From the NCBI GenBank assembly GCA_023394955.1, contig JAEWZY010000066.1:12799-76798 (forward strand): DNA of 64,000 nucleotides, given 5' to 3'. The notes beneath the pieces were generated by a model. It did no database searches. It saw only the letters and a program-made list of their open reading frames with translations, and was not told where the DNA came from. Of the stretch, positions 42,649 through 51,947 are shown piece by piece. The DNA is from Bacillota bacterium. Lineage in GTDB: Bacteria > Bacillota > UBA4882 > UBA8346. The position numbers and the translations under genes are program-made. The stretch's first letter is position 1; every line of letters starts with the position of its first letter.

Positions 42649-43635
42649 TTATTTGGTATTTTTAATCTTCTTAATCCAATCTTTATAAATCTTATATTCC
42701 GGCATCTCATAGAGGGGAGCCATGGCCGCCTGGAACTCGGCGATGTTGGCTTCTTTAACGATGCAGCCTTTAGCTTTGGCTTGTTCTAAGGCTTTAAATT
42801 CAAAAGCGTTCCATTCTTTAATCTGGTATTCGGTGGCTTCTTTCATGGCCCGTTTAATTGCGGCTTGATCGGCCTTGCTTAATGAGTTCCAGAATTTTTT
42901 ACTGGCAACCAAGATTTCAGGTTGACGTTGATGTCCGTCTTGAATCAAATATTTGGCCACTTCATAGTGGTTGGCAGAGACCCAGCTCGGGTAGTTGTTT
43001 TCAGCGCCGTCGACCACTCCGGTTTGGAGAGCGCTGTAAACTTCGCCGTAAGCGATTGGGGTCGGGGTGGCGCCTAATAATTTAACCATGGATACCGGTA
43101 CCGGACTTGGTTGGACTCTGATTTTTAAACCTTTAAGACTGGCAAGGTTATTAAGGGGCTTATTCGCGTAAAAATGACGGGAACCGGGTTCAAAGTAACC
43201 CAAACCAACTAAATTGGCTTTTTCACAGGCGTCTAAAAAATGTTGGCCGATAGGTCCGTTTAAAACTTTCCACATATGTTCTTGTGAGGTGAAGATAAAC
43301 GGCATTGTGAAAACACCGATCTCCGGGTAAACGGTAACGACTGGGGCTGTGGAAACACGAGTGAACTCGATTACGCCGAGTTTGGTCTGTTCAACCACAT
43401 CATTTTCAGTGCCTAACTGGCTGTTGAAATAGCATTGGATTTTATATTTGCCATTGGTGTATTTCTCAACCAACTCCGCGAATTTAGAATCTCCTTTAGC
43501 GGTAGGATAGTCGGCCGGATGGACTTCGGCTAGTTTCAATACTTTAGCGGCCGCCATCAGATTGGCGCTAGCGCAAGTGGCGACGACGATCAGTCCGATT
43601 AAAAGCAGTAAACCGATTCTGTTTTTCCGTTTCAT
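42649..43635 (-). CDS. dctP: TRAP transporter substrate-binding protein (DctP family)
   Basis: This is the extracytoplasmic binding subunit of a TRAP transporter. The 328 residues have a signal peptide (IGLLLLIGLIVVATCASANLMAA) and a DctP fold. The conserved Arg that binds the substrate carboxylate is in LKGLKIRVQPSP; the YGEVYSALQTGVVDGAENN segment follows. GAGGAGG precedes ATG 43635. It is the last gene of a dctQ-dctM-dctP operon on the minus strand. Family members bind C4-dicarboxylates, uronates or other acids; the presence of a pectate lyase nearby makes a uronate plausible but unproven. Confidence 0.93.
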   Translation of the reverse strand: MKRKNRIGLLLLIGLIVVATCASANLMAAAKVLKLAEVHPADYPTAKGDSKFAELVEKYTNGKYKIQCYFNSQLGTENDVVEQTKLGVIEFTRVSTAPVVTVYPEIGVFTMPFIFTSQEHMWKVLNGPIGQHFLDACEKANLVGLGYFEPGSRHFYANKPLNNLASLKGLKIRVQPSPVPVSMVKLLGATPTPIAYGEVYSALQTGVVDGAENNYPSWVSANHYEVAKYLIQDGHQRQPEILVASKKFWNSLSKADQAAIKRAMKEATEYQIKEWNAFEFKALEQAKAKGCIVKEANIAEFQAAMAPLYEMPEYKIYKDWIKKIKNTK

Positions 43636-43725
43636 TAGATACTTACCTCCTCGTTTTTAAAAAATTATAAAACGTTTTAGTAATTCCCGCCTCACCTCCT
43701 TGTATAATAAATTCAGTTAGTCTTA

Positions 43726-45018
43726 TTATTTCATTAATAAATTCGGAAGCCACATGGCGATCTCAGGGACAAAGGTAATCAAGAAGAGAATAATCAACAT
43801 GGGGATATAACAGATCAATAAAGACCTAAAGACTTCTTCCATCTTGGCTTTGCCTACGGCGCACCCTACGAAGAGAGCGTTACCAACCGGCGGGGTACAA
43901 AGGCCCATACCTAGGTTGAACATTAAAATGACTCCGAAATGGACCGGGTCGATTCCAATCTTCAACGCGATAGGCAGAAGAATCGGAGTGCATAGCACTA
44001 TGGCCGGGGCCATATCCATGATCATACCGATAATTAGCAGGAGAATATTCATTAAAGTAAGGATTACATATTTGTTTTGAGAGATCGATAACATCCAGTC
44101 GGCCATAGCCCTTGGAACTTGAAGGACCGTCATCAGCCAGGCAAAGGCGTTGGAAGTCGCCAATAAAAGAAAGACCATGGACACGGTAATTACGGCATTT
44201 TTTAGCACCCGTCCCAGTTCTCTTAGTTTGAGATCCCGATAAACAAGGAAGGTCAAGATGAAGGCGTAGATAACAGCAACCGCCGAAGATTCGGAAGCGG
44301 TAAAGACTCCGCTGAGAATCCCGCCCATGATGACGATTATCACTCCGATGGAGAGGAAGGCTTCGACGATGATATTAAAGGCGTTGCGGAAACCTTTCCA
44401 TTCTTCGCGGGGGAAGTTGTATTTGACAGCTAAGACATAACTAACAAACATTAAAGATAAACCTAACAAAATTCCGGGTAGCGCCCCGGCTAGGAATAAT
44501 TTCCCGACTGAGGTTCCTCCCGTAGCCATCGAGTAAATAATCATATTGTGGCTGGGAGGAATCAATACTGCTTGGACGGCGGTACAGACCGTTAAGGCAA
44601 TTGCAAAGTCTTTGCTATATCCTTTTTTTTGCATCGCCGGAATCATTATAGAACCTAAGCTGGAGACATCGGCTACGGCTGAACCGGAAATGCCGCCGAA
44701 GAACATACTGTCGATACAATTAATCATCGCCAGGCCGCCCCGGACTCGACCTACAAAGAGACTGGCCAGATTGATGATGCGTTCGGCGATACGGCCTTCG
44801 CTCATGATTTGGCCGGCCAAGATGAAGAAAGGAATAGCGATTAAGGAAATTGATTCCATTCCCGCCACCATCCGTTGCGCAATGATTAATAAAGGCAGTT
44901 TTAAATAGAGCGCGGTTGCAATTGAAGAGATACCAAGGGAAAAGGCGATTGGGGTCCTTAATATTATTAAGATGAAGAACGTTCCCAGAAGGATGCTGAT
45001 GGCGATCGGATCATACAT
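43726..45018 (-). CDS. dctM: TRAP transporter large permease (DctM)
   Basis: The 430-residue permease has about 12 membrane helices. Family landmarks are GSAVADVSSLGSIMIPAM and the SAVAVIYAFILTFLVYRD region, with LFNLGMGLCTPPVGNALFVG variants near the end (seen as FNLGMGLCTPPVGN). ATG 45018 is 7 bp after GGGAGGT; the frame extends to 45051 but that part overlaps dctQ. It overlaps the dctQ stop by 8 bp, so translation is coupled. Confidence 0.95.
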   Translation of the reverse strand: MYDPIAISILLGTFFILIILRTPIAFSLGISSIATALYLKLPLLIIAQRMVAGMESISLIAIPFFILAGQIMSEGRIAERIINLASLFVGRVRGGLAMINCIDSMFFGGISGSAVADVSSLGSIMIPAMQKKGYSKDFAIALTVCTAVQAVLIPPSHNMIIYSMATGGTSVGKLFLAGALPGILLGLSLMFVSYVLAVKYNFPREEWKGFRNAFNIIVEAFLSIGVIIVIMGGILSGVFTASESSAVAVIYAFILTFLVYRDLKLRELGRVLKNAVITVSMVFLLLATSNAFAWLMTVLQVPRAMADWMLSISQNKYVILTLMNILLLIIGMIMDMAPAIVLCTPILLPIALKIGIDPVHFGVILMFNLGMGLCTPPVGNALFVGCAVGKAKMEEVFRSLLICYIPMLIILFLITFVPEIAMWLPNLLMK

Positions 45019-45574
45019 TATTATTACCTCCCGCAGTGAACTGGTTAACAATAAGTTCTGCTGAATAAAGAATCATCAATAAAGCGGATACGGGAACCGC
45101 TAAATAAACACAAAGCCCCCGGGAGAGTAAAGAAGCCGACAAAAACACATCAATGGTCCCTTGGACTAAAACAGAGCCTTCAATCAGTAAGAAAACAGAG
45201 AAAGCAATGATTAATAATCCAATAAAAATATTTAATGCTCTTTGCAATTTCGGCCCAAAGAGAGCCATTACGAATTCTACTCCGATATGGCTGCCTTTTC
45301 GAATTCCAATGGCCGCCCCGGTCAGTCCAAACCAGACCAAAAACACGAGGGCGATCTCTTCCGTCCAAGGAATGGTGGAATTGATCAGCTTGAAACGGAT
45401 AACAACTTGCAGGAATATTAATAGGGTCATCGCAGCGAGCAAGATCGCGCCGATGGTTTCGGTAACGCGCTCCACCACATCAAGGACGGTTTTTAAATGA
45501 TTTGCGATACCTGTCAGTGAATGGGGCTTGATAATCGAAGGGGTCTTGGGAACCAAGATCTTTTTAGAAGCCAC
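45011..45574 (-). CDS. dctQ: TRAP transporter small permease (DctQ)
   Basis: The 187-residue subunit has four membrane helices. The pattern VVIRFKLINSTIPWTEEIAL, with the Trp-Thr-Glu-Glu motif, and GIRKGSHIGVEF are typical of DctQ. GTG 45574 is preceded by AAGGAGG. It is the first gene of the minus-strand TRAP operon and probably starts from the A/T-rich divergent region 45575-45775. Confidence 0.93.
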   Translation of the reverse strand: MASKKILVPKTPSIIKPHSLTGIANHLKTVLDVVERVTETIGAILLAAMTLLIFLQVVIRFKLINSTIPWTEEIALVFLVWFGLTGAAIGIRKGSHIGVEFVMALFGPKLQRALNIFIGLLIIAFSVFLLIEGSVLVQGTIDVFLSASLLSRGLCVYLAVPVSALLMILYSAELIVNQFTAGGNNNV

Positions 45575-45634
45575 AATTATTCCTCCTTATCTGGTTTTGT
45601 GATCGGGATTGGTTTCATCCAAGTTTTGTGGTAA

Positions 45635-45669
45635 AATATTAATTGTAAATTTTCGTTTACATTAATATT
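45635..45669. promoter_or_regulatory. Near-perfect inverted repeat between divergent TRAP genes
   Basis: AATATTAATTGTAAA (45635-45649) and TTTACATTAATATT (45656-45669) are complementary except for one extra T. The site lies midway between dctQ (minus) and the second binding protein (plus) in a very A/T-rich 201-bp gap. It is a good candidate binding site for the CitB-family regulator encoded at 46762. No clear -10/-35 pair could be assigned. Confidence 0.55.
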
Positions 45670-45775
45670 AATAAAACATTAACCAAAATCCAGCTGAATC
45701 CTTTTAAAAAAAATAATTATTAGAAAAAAACATAAAAAAACTAATCCTAAAAAATTAACAATAAGGGAGAAAAAG

Positions 45776-46753
45776 TTGCGCCAAAAATTATTAGTAGTTG
45801 TTTTTTTAATCTGTTTAATCTTTGTCCAACATGATATTGCCGCCCAACAGAGCGAGCTGATTTTGCGTTGCGCCGATGTACATTCTTTTGGTTATCCGAC
45901 CATTGAGGGAGTTTTGTATATGGCCAAAATGATCAAAGTCAGGACTAATGGGCGTATCGAAATCGTTATCTATCCCGAAGGCAGTCTGGGATCGGAAGCA
46001 TCGGTAGTAGAAATGTTGCAATTGGGCGCTTTGGATATGGGAAGAGTGAGTTTGTCCCAAGTGGCTGAAGTCAGCACGGAGCTAGGCGTTTTGATTTTAC
46101 CCTTTATTTTCAGAAACGAGGCTCATAAATGGAAAGTCCTAGAGGGGGAGATCGGTTCCGGTTTATTAAAAAATCTCACAACATATGATTTAATTGGACT
46201 TTGTTTTCAAGAATCAGGCCACCGTAGTTTTTATAATTCGAAGCGCCCGATTTATCGGCCGGAGGATCTGCAGGGTTTAAAAATTCGGGTACAACCAAGT
46301 CGGATTATGTCTCGGTTGGTCGAATACTTTGGGGCTTCGCCAGTTCCCATTGATTATAATGAGGTCTATCCGGCGTTGGAGGCAGGGGTCATTGATGGAG
46401 CTGAGAACAATATTCCCAGCTATCTGACTTCTGGTCATTACAAGGTTGCCGGTTTTTTTTCTTATGATAAACATACCTCAATTCCGGAAGTTGTATTACT
46501 TTCAAAAAAAACTTGGTCAAAATTAACTGACCTGGATCGAAAAATTATAATGACCGCCGCTAAGGAATCGGTCTCTTATCAACGGGAGTTATGGTCAAAG
46601 TTTGAAATAATAAGCAGAAGAAAATTGGAACGCGCGGGTTGTAAATTCAATGAAGTTGATGAAGAGGCATTTCACGTGGGGTTAGAAAAATTTTATCATA
46701 AATACGCTAAGCAATACGAAAAAACCATCGATCAGATTCAAAAGGTGAAATAG
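45776..46753 (+). CDS. Second DctP-type binding protein, possible sensory co-receptor
   Basis: The 325 residues have a signal peptide (KLLVVVFLICLIFVQHDIAA) and a DctP fold with LQGLKIRVQPSRIMSRLVEY and the NEVYPALEAGVIDGAENN motif, clearly related to the first dctP. It is not followed by permease genes; instead it is convergent with a CitA/DcuS-type kinase/regulator pair. In Bacillus subtilis a DctP-type protein (DctB) acts as a co-receptor of the DctS kinase, so a sensory role is a reasonable inference. It could also be an alternative binding subunit for the adjacent permease. GGGAGA precedes TTG 45776. Confidence 0.85.
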   Translation: MRQKLLVVVFLICLIFVQHDIAAQQSELILRCADVHSFGYPTIEGVLYMAKMIKVRTNGRIEIVIYPEGSLGSEASVVEMLQLGALDMGRVSLSQVAEVSTELGVLILPFIFRNEAHKWKVLEGEIGSGLLKNLTTYDLIGLCFQESGHRSFYNSKRPIYRPEDLQGLKIRVQPSRIMSRLVEYFGASPVPIDYNEVYPALEAGVIDGAENNIPSYLTSGHYKVAGFFSYDKHTSIPEVVLLSKKTWSKLTDLDRKIIMTAAKESVSYQRELWSKFEIISRRKLERAGCKFNEVDEEAFHVGLEKFYHKYAKQYEKTIDQIQKVK

Positions 46754-46761
46754 TTATGGCT

Positions 46762-47430
46762 TCATTTAATGTAATAAATATAAGTTGGCCTACCTTGTTT
46801 GCCATAACTCAAATCATAATTGATCAAGTTTTTTTCTTGGAGCAGTTTTAAGTAGCGACGGGCCGATACGGTGGAAATACCGACCTCGTTGGCGATTTCA
46901 TCAGAGGTAATTCCATTTTTTCTTGCTTTTAAGATCTCAATGATTTTATTCTCGGTTAGCAGGCTAAAGCCTTTTTGACTGTTTTCATCCATATTTTGAA
47001 CTGGAGAAGCCAACCGGTCCAAATCGGCCTGGGAGACTTCGGACTGATTAATCATATCTAAAAAGCATTTGTAATTATGTAAAGCCTGAAGCAAGCGTTG
47101 TTTTAAAAAAGGTTTGATCAGATAGTCTCTGATACCGAGGTGAAAACACTCTTGAACTACAGGGACCTCTTTAACTGCGGTAATCATTATAAAATCCACT
47201 TTCTTATCAAAACTTCGGATTTTCTCAATTACCTTTACTCCGTTAAAATCCGGTAGACAGTTGTCCAGCAAGATTATTTCCGGTTTTAATTCCCTGGTTA
47301 GCGCGACTGCTTCGGCGCCGTTCTTAGCTGCGCCGACTACCTGGAAGTCGGAAGCTTCTTTAATAAACTCCTTGCTAATATCCACAACCATCGGATCGTC
47401 TTCGACGATCAACACCTTAATTTTAGCCAA
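46762..47430 (-). CDS. CitB/DcuR-family response regulator
   Basis: The 222 residues have an N-terminal receiver domain (IVEDDPM; phosphoacceptor Asp56 in IILLDNCLPD, TAVKEV, Lys in YLIKPF), a linker, and a C-terminal HTH (GITSDEIANEVGISTVSARR) typical of the CitB/DctR/DcuR group. I chose TTG 47430, preceded by AAGGTGAG, giving the start AKIKVLIVEDD. It overlaps the kinase by 8 bp and is translated with it. Likely targets are the adjacent TRAP genes, through the repeat at 45635. Confidence 0.92.
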   Translation of the reverse strand: MAKIKVLIVEDDPMVVDISKEFIKEASDFQVVGAAKNGAEAVALTRELKPEIILLDNCLPDFNGVKVIEKIRSFDKKVDFIMITAVKEVPVVQECFHLGIRDYLIKPFLKQRLLQALHNYKCFLDMINQSEVSQADLDRLASPVQNMDENSQKGFSLLTENKIIEILKARKNGITSDEIANEVGISTVSARRYLKLLQEKNLINYDLSYGKQGRPTYIYYIK

Positions 47431-49303
47431 GTGACTCACCTTCACTTTTCAAAGGAATTTTTACCAGAAAAACGGTCTGTTGATCACTGTGTAAACGGAT
47501 GGTCCCTCTTAAATTGTCGATACATTGTTTTACTAGACTTAGCCCAATTCCTTTATTTTTTCCTTCCTTGGTGGTAAAACCACGATGAAAGATTTGTCTT
47601 TTGATGGCGAATGGTATGCCGGGACCATTGTCCTTGACGACGATCGTTAAAAAGTGACCTCTGGGGAAGATTTTGATATATACTTCCTTGAGAGGCTGTT
47701 CACTCCCGCGGAGCGCTTCAAAGGCATTTTCGATCAAATTACCGACAATGCAAACCAGTTCGTTATCGGGGATGGCGACTCCATGGGGGATATGACTGGA
47801 GCGGTCGATCTTAAATTTAATATTTAATTCCCTAGCCCGATTATATTTGCCAAGTAAAATTCCGGAGACCGCCGAGGTAGAAAAGGCGTTAGCCAGAAAC
47901 GAGATTAAATCTTGGTGAGATTCGGTGGTTTCGTGTAAAAGCGCCAGAGCAGTTTCATATTTGCCTAGTTGAATAAGGCCGGAAATTGATTGGAGTTTAT
48001 TTAAAAATTCATGAGTTTGAGAACGCAGGGCTTGAGTATAATTTTTAACCTCAACCAATTCTTCGGCTACTTTTTGAAACTCGGTAAGGTCCCGGAGGGT
48101 AATCACTGCGCCGAGAATGCCGTTTTTAGTGTTAATCGGCACGCAGTTATAGACAATAACGCTTTCTCCAATTACCTGTTGTTGATTGAAAATGGCCGTC
48201 CCGGTTTCGAGAACTTTTTTCGTATTAAGGGCTTTAAAAAAAGCCTCCGCCGGCTGGCCGGCCATTTCTAAATCAGTAGGGAGAATATGTTGGGCCTGTT
48301 TATTAATTAGAGTAATTGATCCTTCTTGATCGAGAGCGATAATTCCTTCAAAAGTAGATTGTAAAATGGTAGTGCTCTGATCGAGCAAGGATGCGATTTG
48401 ATTCGGCTCCATCCCAAAGATTGATCTTTTGATGTTGCGCGCTAAAATGTTTGCCCCAAAAAAACCAAAAACTAAACCAAAACCGGTTAGGGCAAAAAGA
48501 AATAGTTTTTGGCGGAACAAACTTTCTAAAATCTCGGCCCGGCTGCGGGCAATCCCAACTATAGCATTGAAACCGGTATCGCTAGGAAAGGCGAAAAAGG
48601 TATAGTCAAAGTCTTGAATACCGAGTTTGTTGCCTGGTAAGAAAAGAGTTTGATCCGGATTGTGAACTAGAAACGATTTGATTTGGTCTGTTAAGGAAAT
48701 CGGTTTATTATTATGGGTAAATACTTGTTGATCGTTGAAGAATATCAAATCGCTATTCAGGACGGAAGAAAAATAAGATATCAAATTAGCGTCAACCAAA
48801 GTTCCCAGATTTAAATAGCCGACCATTTGATCGGCATAGTTGATCGGGGTAGTGGTAATTAAATAGGTTGTAACACCCCGTTGCGATAGGTAGGATTCAC
48901 TCTGTTCGGAACCGGGCTTGCGAAATGGAACCGTAGTCGAGATACTGTTATAGGCGCGGTGGTTATCGGCTAATAAAGTTCCATTAGGATCGATGATTTC
49001 AATTAAACTAAGATTATAATCGTCGGCGGTGAGTCTCAAGTAATAATGGAGTACGGCCTTTAACCGATCACGCGTGGTCAATCTGATAATATCCCGTTTG
49101 GTTTGAACATTAGAGCGGGTTATTTGTTCGTTGATGATGTTATCGATGGTTATTTTGAAACTTTGGTAAGTTACCTGGAGGGATTTTTCCACCTGACTTT
49201 CAAGTTCTTTTTGGAAAAAATGATTAGTGAAGATAAATACCGAGATCATCAGGATTATCAGGATTATTCCGAAATAGAGGTTGATCTTAGTAATTAAACG
49301 CAT
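47423..49303 (-). CDS. CitA/DcuS-type sensor histidine kinase
   Basis: The 626 residues have a membrane helix (LYFGIILIILMISVFIFTN), a large extracytoplasmic sensor of about 240 residues with a double-Cache-like look, a second helix (LFLFALTGFGLVFGFFGANI), a PAS domain (about 315-420), and a SPOB-type phosphoacceptor segment LRSQTHEFLNKLQSISGLI with His431. An HATPase domain follows with NLIENAFEA, DNGPGIP and GIGLSLV. ATG 49303 is preceded by AAGGTGC; the frame extends 15 codons further. The sensor is larger than the single PAS-like Cache of CitA/DcuS, which may relate to interaction with the binding protein at 45776. Confidence 0.93.
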   Translation of the reverse strand: MRLITKINLYFGIILIILMISVFIFTNHFFQKELESQVEKSLQVTYQSFKITIDNIINEQITRSNVQTKRDIIRLTTRDRLKAVLHYYLRLTADDYNLSLIEIIDPNGTLLADNHRAYNSISTTVPFRKPGSEQSESYLSQRGVTTYLITTTPINYADQMVGYLNLGTLVDANLISYFSSVLNSDLIFFNDQQVFTHNNKPISLTDQIKSFLVHNPDQTLFLPGNKLGIQDFDYTFFAFPSDTGFNAIVGIARSRAEILESLFRQKLFLFALTGFGLVFGFFGANILARNIKRSIFGMEPNQIASLLDQSTTILQSTFEGIIALDQEGSITLINKQAQHILPTDLEMAGQPAEAFFKALNTKKVLETGTAIFNQQQVIGESVIVYNCVPINTKNGILGAVITLRDLTEFQKVAEELVEVKNYTQALRSQTHEFLNKLQSISGLIQLGKYETALALLHETTESHQDLISFLANAFSTSAVSGILLGKYNRARELNIKFKIDRSSHIPHGVAIPDNELVCIVGNLIENAFEALRGSEQPLKEVYIKIFPRGHFLTIVVKDNGPGIPFAIKRQIFHRGFTTKEGKNKGIGLSLVKQCIDNLRGTIRLHSDQQTVFLVKIPLKSEGESLG

Positions 49304-49566
49304 TTTTGCACCTTGACAGTTTTTAGTTGATTCGGCAAATAGGGACATTAAATAAAGTTATTTAATTTAAATACGAATCTATTAAAGATAAATTCTGCAA
49401 AAGGCCCCGAATTCCTGGCTGGATTTGAAAACATCGAAAAAGGAATTCGATCGAAAATGATCGCACAACCATTAAAATTGTTATATCTTTATAGATAAAG
49501 TGTTTCATTTTTTGAAAAAAAAACTTATAATAGATGTATAACATGTCCAAATAAGGGGGTATTGTT

Positions 49567-51879
49567 TTGTTCGGGAAGAAACAGGGATTGCACAGTTCGT
49601 TAAGGCTTACTGGTTTATTCTTAATGATGATGATTTTCATTTTTAGCGGGGAGACTTCATTGGCCATTGATTTTTTGGTGGATGACAACTTCAATTCTTT
49701 GCCGATCGGCTCCAAACCGTCAGGGTATGAGATTGAAGAGACTGCCGGCAGTGTTGAGATTGCCGAAACTCCGGAGCCCTATAATAGAAGTCTTTATTTA
49801 TTCGATCCGGGGACTAGCAACATTAGGATTGTTAAACGGTTTAGACCGTTTAAAAAAAGATTTCGTAGTGATGGAGTCTTAATCTTAGAATTGTCTTTTA
49901 TGCAACCCAGTTTGGGTAGTACCGCCAAAATAGTCCGGCTTACCGATGCGGAATGCTTGAAAGGACCGGAGCAGACTAATTCCGTGGTCCATTTGGAATC
50001 AAGATCGGGGGCGAAGATCGCCTATCGAACGCCGGACGGCAAATTTGTCAATATTGAAACCTATGAAAAGGATAAATGGTACAGATTTCGAATTGTAGCC
50101 GATGTAAATAACCAAGTCGTTAACATTTACATAAACGGTATTTTAAGAGCGGAAAAAATCCCATTTTTAAAACCGGTTCAGGAGATTGGCGCGTTTGATT
50201 CTTATACTCCCGGCAGTAGCGACAAAAGCCATTATCTAGATAATATCCAAGTTTATGAGGGTTCAAAAGCGGATATGGAGGATCCCGGAATCTTCGAAAG
50301 CATTGAAAGCACAACTACTCAAACGACTACTGCTTCGGTGAAAATTGCTTCAACCGAATCAGAGGTCATCGACGAATTGGAGTTGTTTGATTCCGAGAGA
50401 TCCCGATATTGGTCGGTCCGCTCCAATATTCAAGTTAACGAGCAAATGTTCGGAGATCGCTCTTATCTAATCGCTTCTATGCCCGATAAGTATGCCGGTT
50501 ATGATTGGATTAGAACCGGCTGCGATTCCAAGAGGTTTTACGGTAAAGTAATGGCTTCTTTTAAAGTGAAAGAAGATGCCGCTGTATATATTGCCCACGA
50601 CGATCGAATCGTGGTCAAACCGGCTTGGATGGCGGATTGGAAAGATACCGGGGATGACCTGACCGATAACCAAACATCCCCCAAAGTGATTTATAGCATT
50701 TGGGAAAAGAGTTTTGCCGCAAATTCCGTTGTGACCTTGGGTGAAAACGGAGGCAACACCGGAGCTACTCAGTTTATAGTGATTGTCAAAGGGCAGAAAG
50801 GGCCGAAAGCCGCGGCTAAGCCTCTACCGGTCAGCGCTGCTCCGGTAACCTGGGGCGCTTGTCTGGGCCAGAAGCCGGAATGGTATTCCAGTAAGGAAGC
50901 GATCCGGATTGCCGATAACGTCCTTTTCTATCAACGGGATACCGGCGGTTGGTTTAAAAATATCGATATGGCCCAGGAATTAACTGAAAAGAGCCGGCAG
51001 GCGCTGATGGTTGAGAAGAAAAATCTCAATGATTCAACCATCGATAATAATGCGACTACCGACCAGATTCAATATCTGGCTAAAGTTTACAATGCTACCA
51101 AGATCGAGCGGTTTAAAGAGGGCTGTCTCAAGGGAATCGACTATTTATTAAAAGCCCAATACCCTAACGGCGGTTGGCCTCAATACTATCCGAAGGGTAA
51201 TTTGGAATATCATATGCGGATTACCTATAATGACGAGGCTATGATCAGGGTAATGAATCTGTTGCGGGAGATAGCCGGGACGACCAATCCGGAATTCAAG
51301 TTCATCGATAAGGCGCGTAAATCCAAAGCGGACCAAGGGGTAGCCAAAGGAATCGATTGTATTCTCAAATCCCAAATCCGGGTTGACGGAAAACTTACCG
51401 CCTGGTGCGCTCAGCACGATCAAAAAACCCTTGCCCCGACTGAGGCCCGAAGTTACGAGCTGGTGTCCATCAGCGGTCAAGAAAGCGTAGGAATTATTCG
51501 GTTCTTAATGAGTATTGATAAACCCAGCCCCGAGATTATCGCGGCGGTCCAAGGGGCGGTTGCTTGGTTGGATTCGGTTAAAATTACCGGGATTAAGGTA
51601 ATCGAAAAGCCTGATCCATCGTTACCGGAAGGGTTTGACCGGGTTGTAATCCAAGATCCGACTGCTCCTCCAACTTGGGCCCGGTTCTATGAAATCGGCG
51701 CCAATAAACCTTTCTTCTCCGGGCGGGACGGGATTAAAAAATACAATCTCGCCGAGATTGAACATGAACGGCGGGTTAATTATCAATGGTACACCAATAC
51801 CCCAGCCTTGTTGTTGGCCAGACATTATTCGGAATGGCAAGTTAAATGGGCGCCGAATAATAATGTATTAAAGAAATAA
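49567..51879 (+). CDS. pelA: Secreted pectate lyase, family PL10
   Basis: Pectate lyase cleaves polygalacturonate by beta-elimination. The 770 residues have a signal peptide (GLFLMMMIFIFSGETSLA), a LamG/concanavalin-like sandwich (about 35-235), a Thr/Ser linker, a second beta region (about 270-415), and the PL10 catalytic domain (about 430-765). The latter contains LFYQRDTGGWFKN, AQYPNGGWPQYYP and ITYNDEAMIRVMNLL. The domain tail ARFYEIGANKPFFSGRDG is also typical. GGGGGT precedes TTG 49567. The extra N-terminal domains probably bind polysaccharide. A terminator follows at 51890. Confidence 0.93.
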   Translation: MFGKKQGLHSSLRLTGLFLMMMIFIFSGETSLAIDFLVDDNFNSLPIGSKPSGYEIEETAGSVEIAETPEPYNRSLYLFDPGTSNIRIVKRFRPFKKRFRSDGVLILELSFMQPSLGSTAKIVRLTDAECLKGPEQTNSVVHLESRSGAKIAYRTPDGKFVNIETYEKDKWYRFRIVADVNNQVVNIYINGILRAEKIPFLKPVQEIGAFDSYTPGSSDKSHYLDNIQVYEGSKADMEDPGIFESIESTTTQTTTASVKIASTESEVIDELELFDSERSRYWSVRSNIQVNEQMFGDRSYLIASMPDKYAGYDWIRTGCDSKRFYGKVMASFKVKEDAAVYIAHDDRIVVKPAWMADWKDTGDDLTDNQTSPKVIYSIWEKSFAANSVVTLGENGGNTGATQFIVIVKGQKGPKAAAKPLPVSAAPVTWGACLGQKPEWYSSKEAIRIADNVLFYQRDTGGWFKNIDMAQELTEKSRQALMVEKKNLNDSTIDNNATTDQIQYLAKVYNATKIERFKEGCLKGIDYLLKAQYPNGGWPQYYPKGNLEYHMRITYNDEAMIRVMNLLREIAGTTNPEFKFIDKARKSKADQGVAKGIDCILKSQIRVDGKLTAWCAQHDQKTLAPTEARSYELVSISGQESVGIIRFLMSIDKPSPEIIAAVQGAVAWLDSVKITGIKVIEKPDPSLPEGFDRVVIQDPTAPPTWARFYEIGANKPFFSGRDGIKKYNLAEIEHERRVNYQWYTNTPALLLARHYSEWQVKWAPNNNVLKK

Positions 51880-51889
51880 TGAAAAGGGT

Positions 51890-51923
51890 TTAAAAAGGAG
51901 AGATTTCTTATCTCTCCTTTTTG
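51890..51923. terminator. Bidirectional terminator between pelA and pfkA
   Basis: AAAAAGGAGAGAT and ATCTCTCCTTTTT form a perfect 13-bp stem around TTCTT, with A and T runs built into the stem, between two convergent genes. Confidence 0.92.
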
Positions 51924-51947
51924 TTCATTCGCTTAATCCTTTAGATT

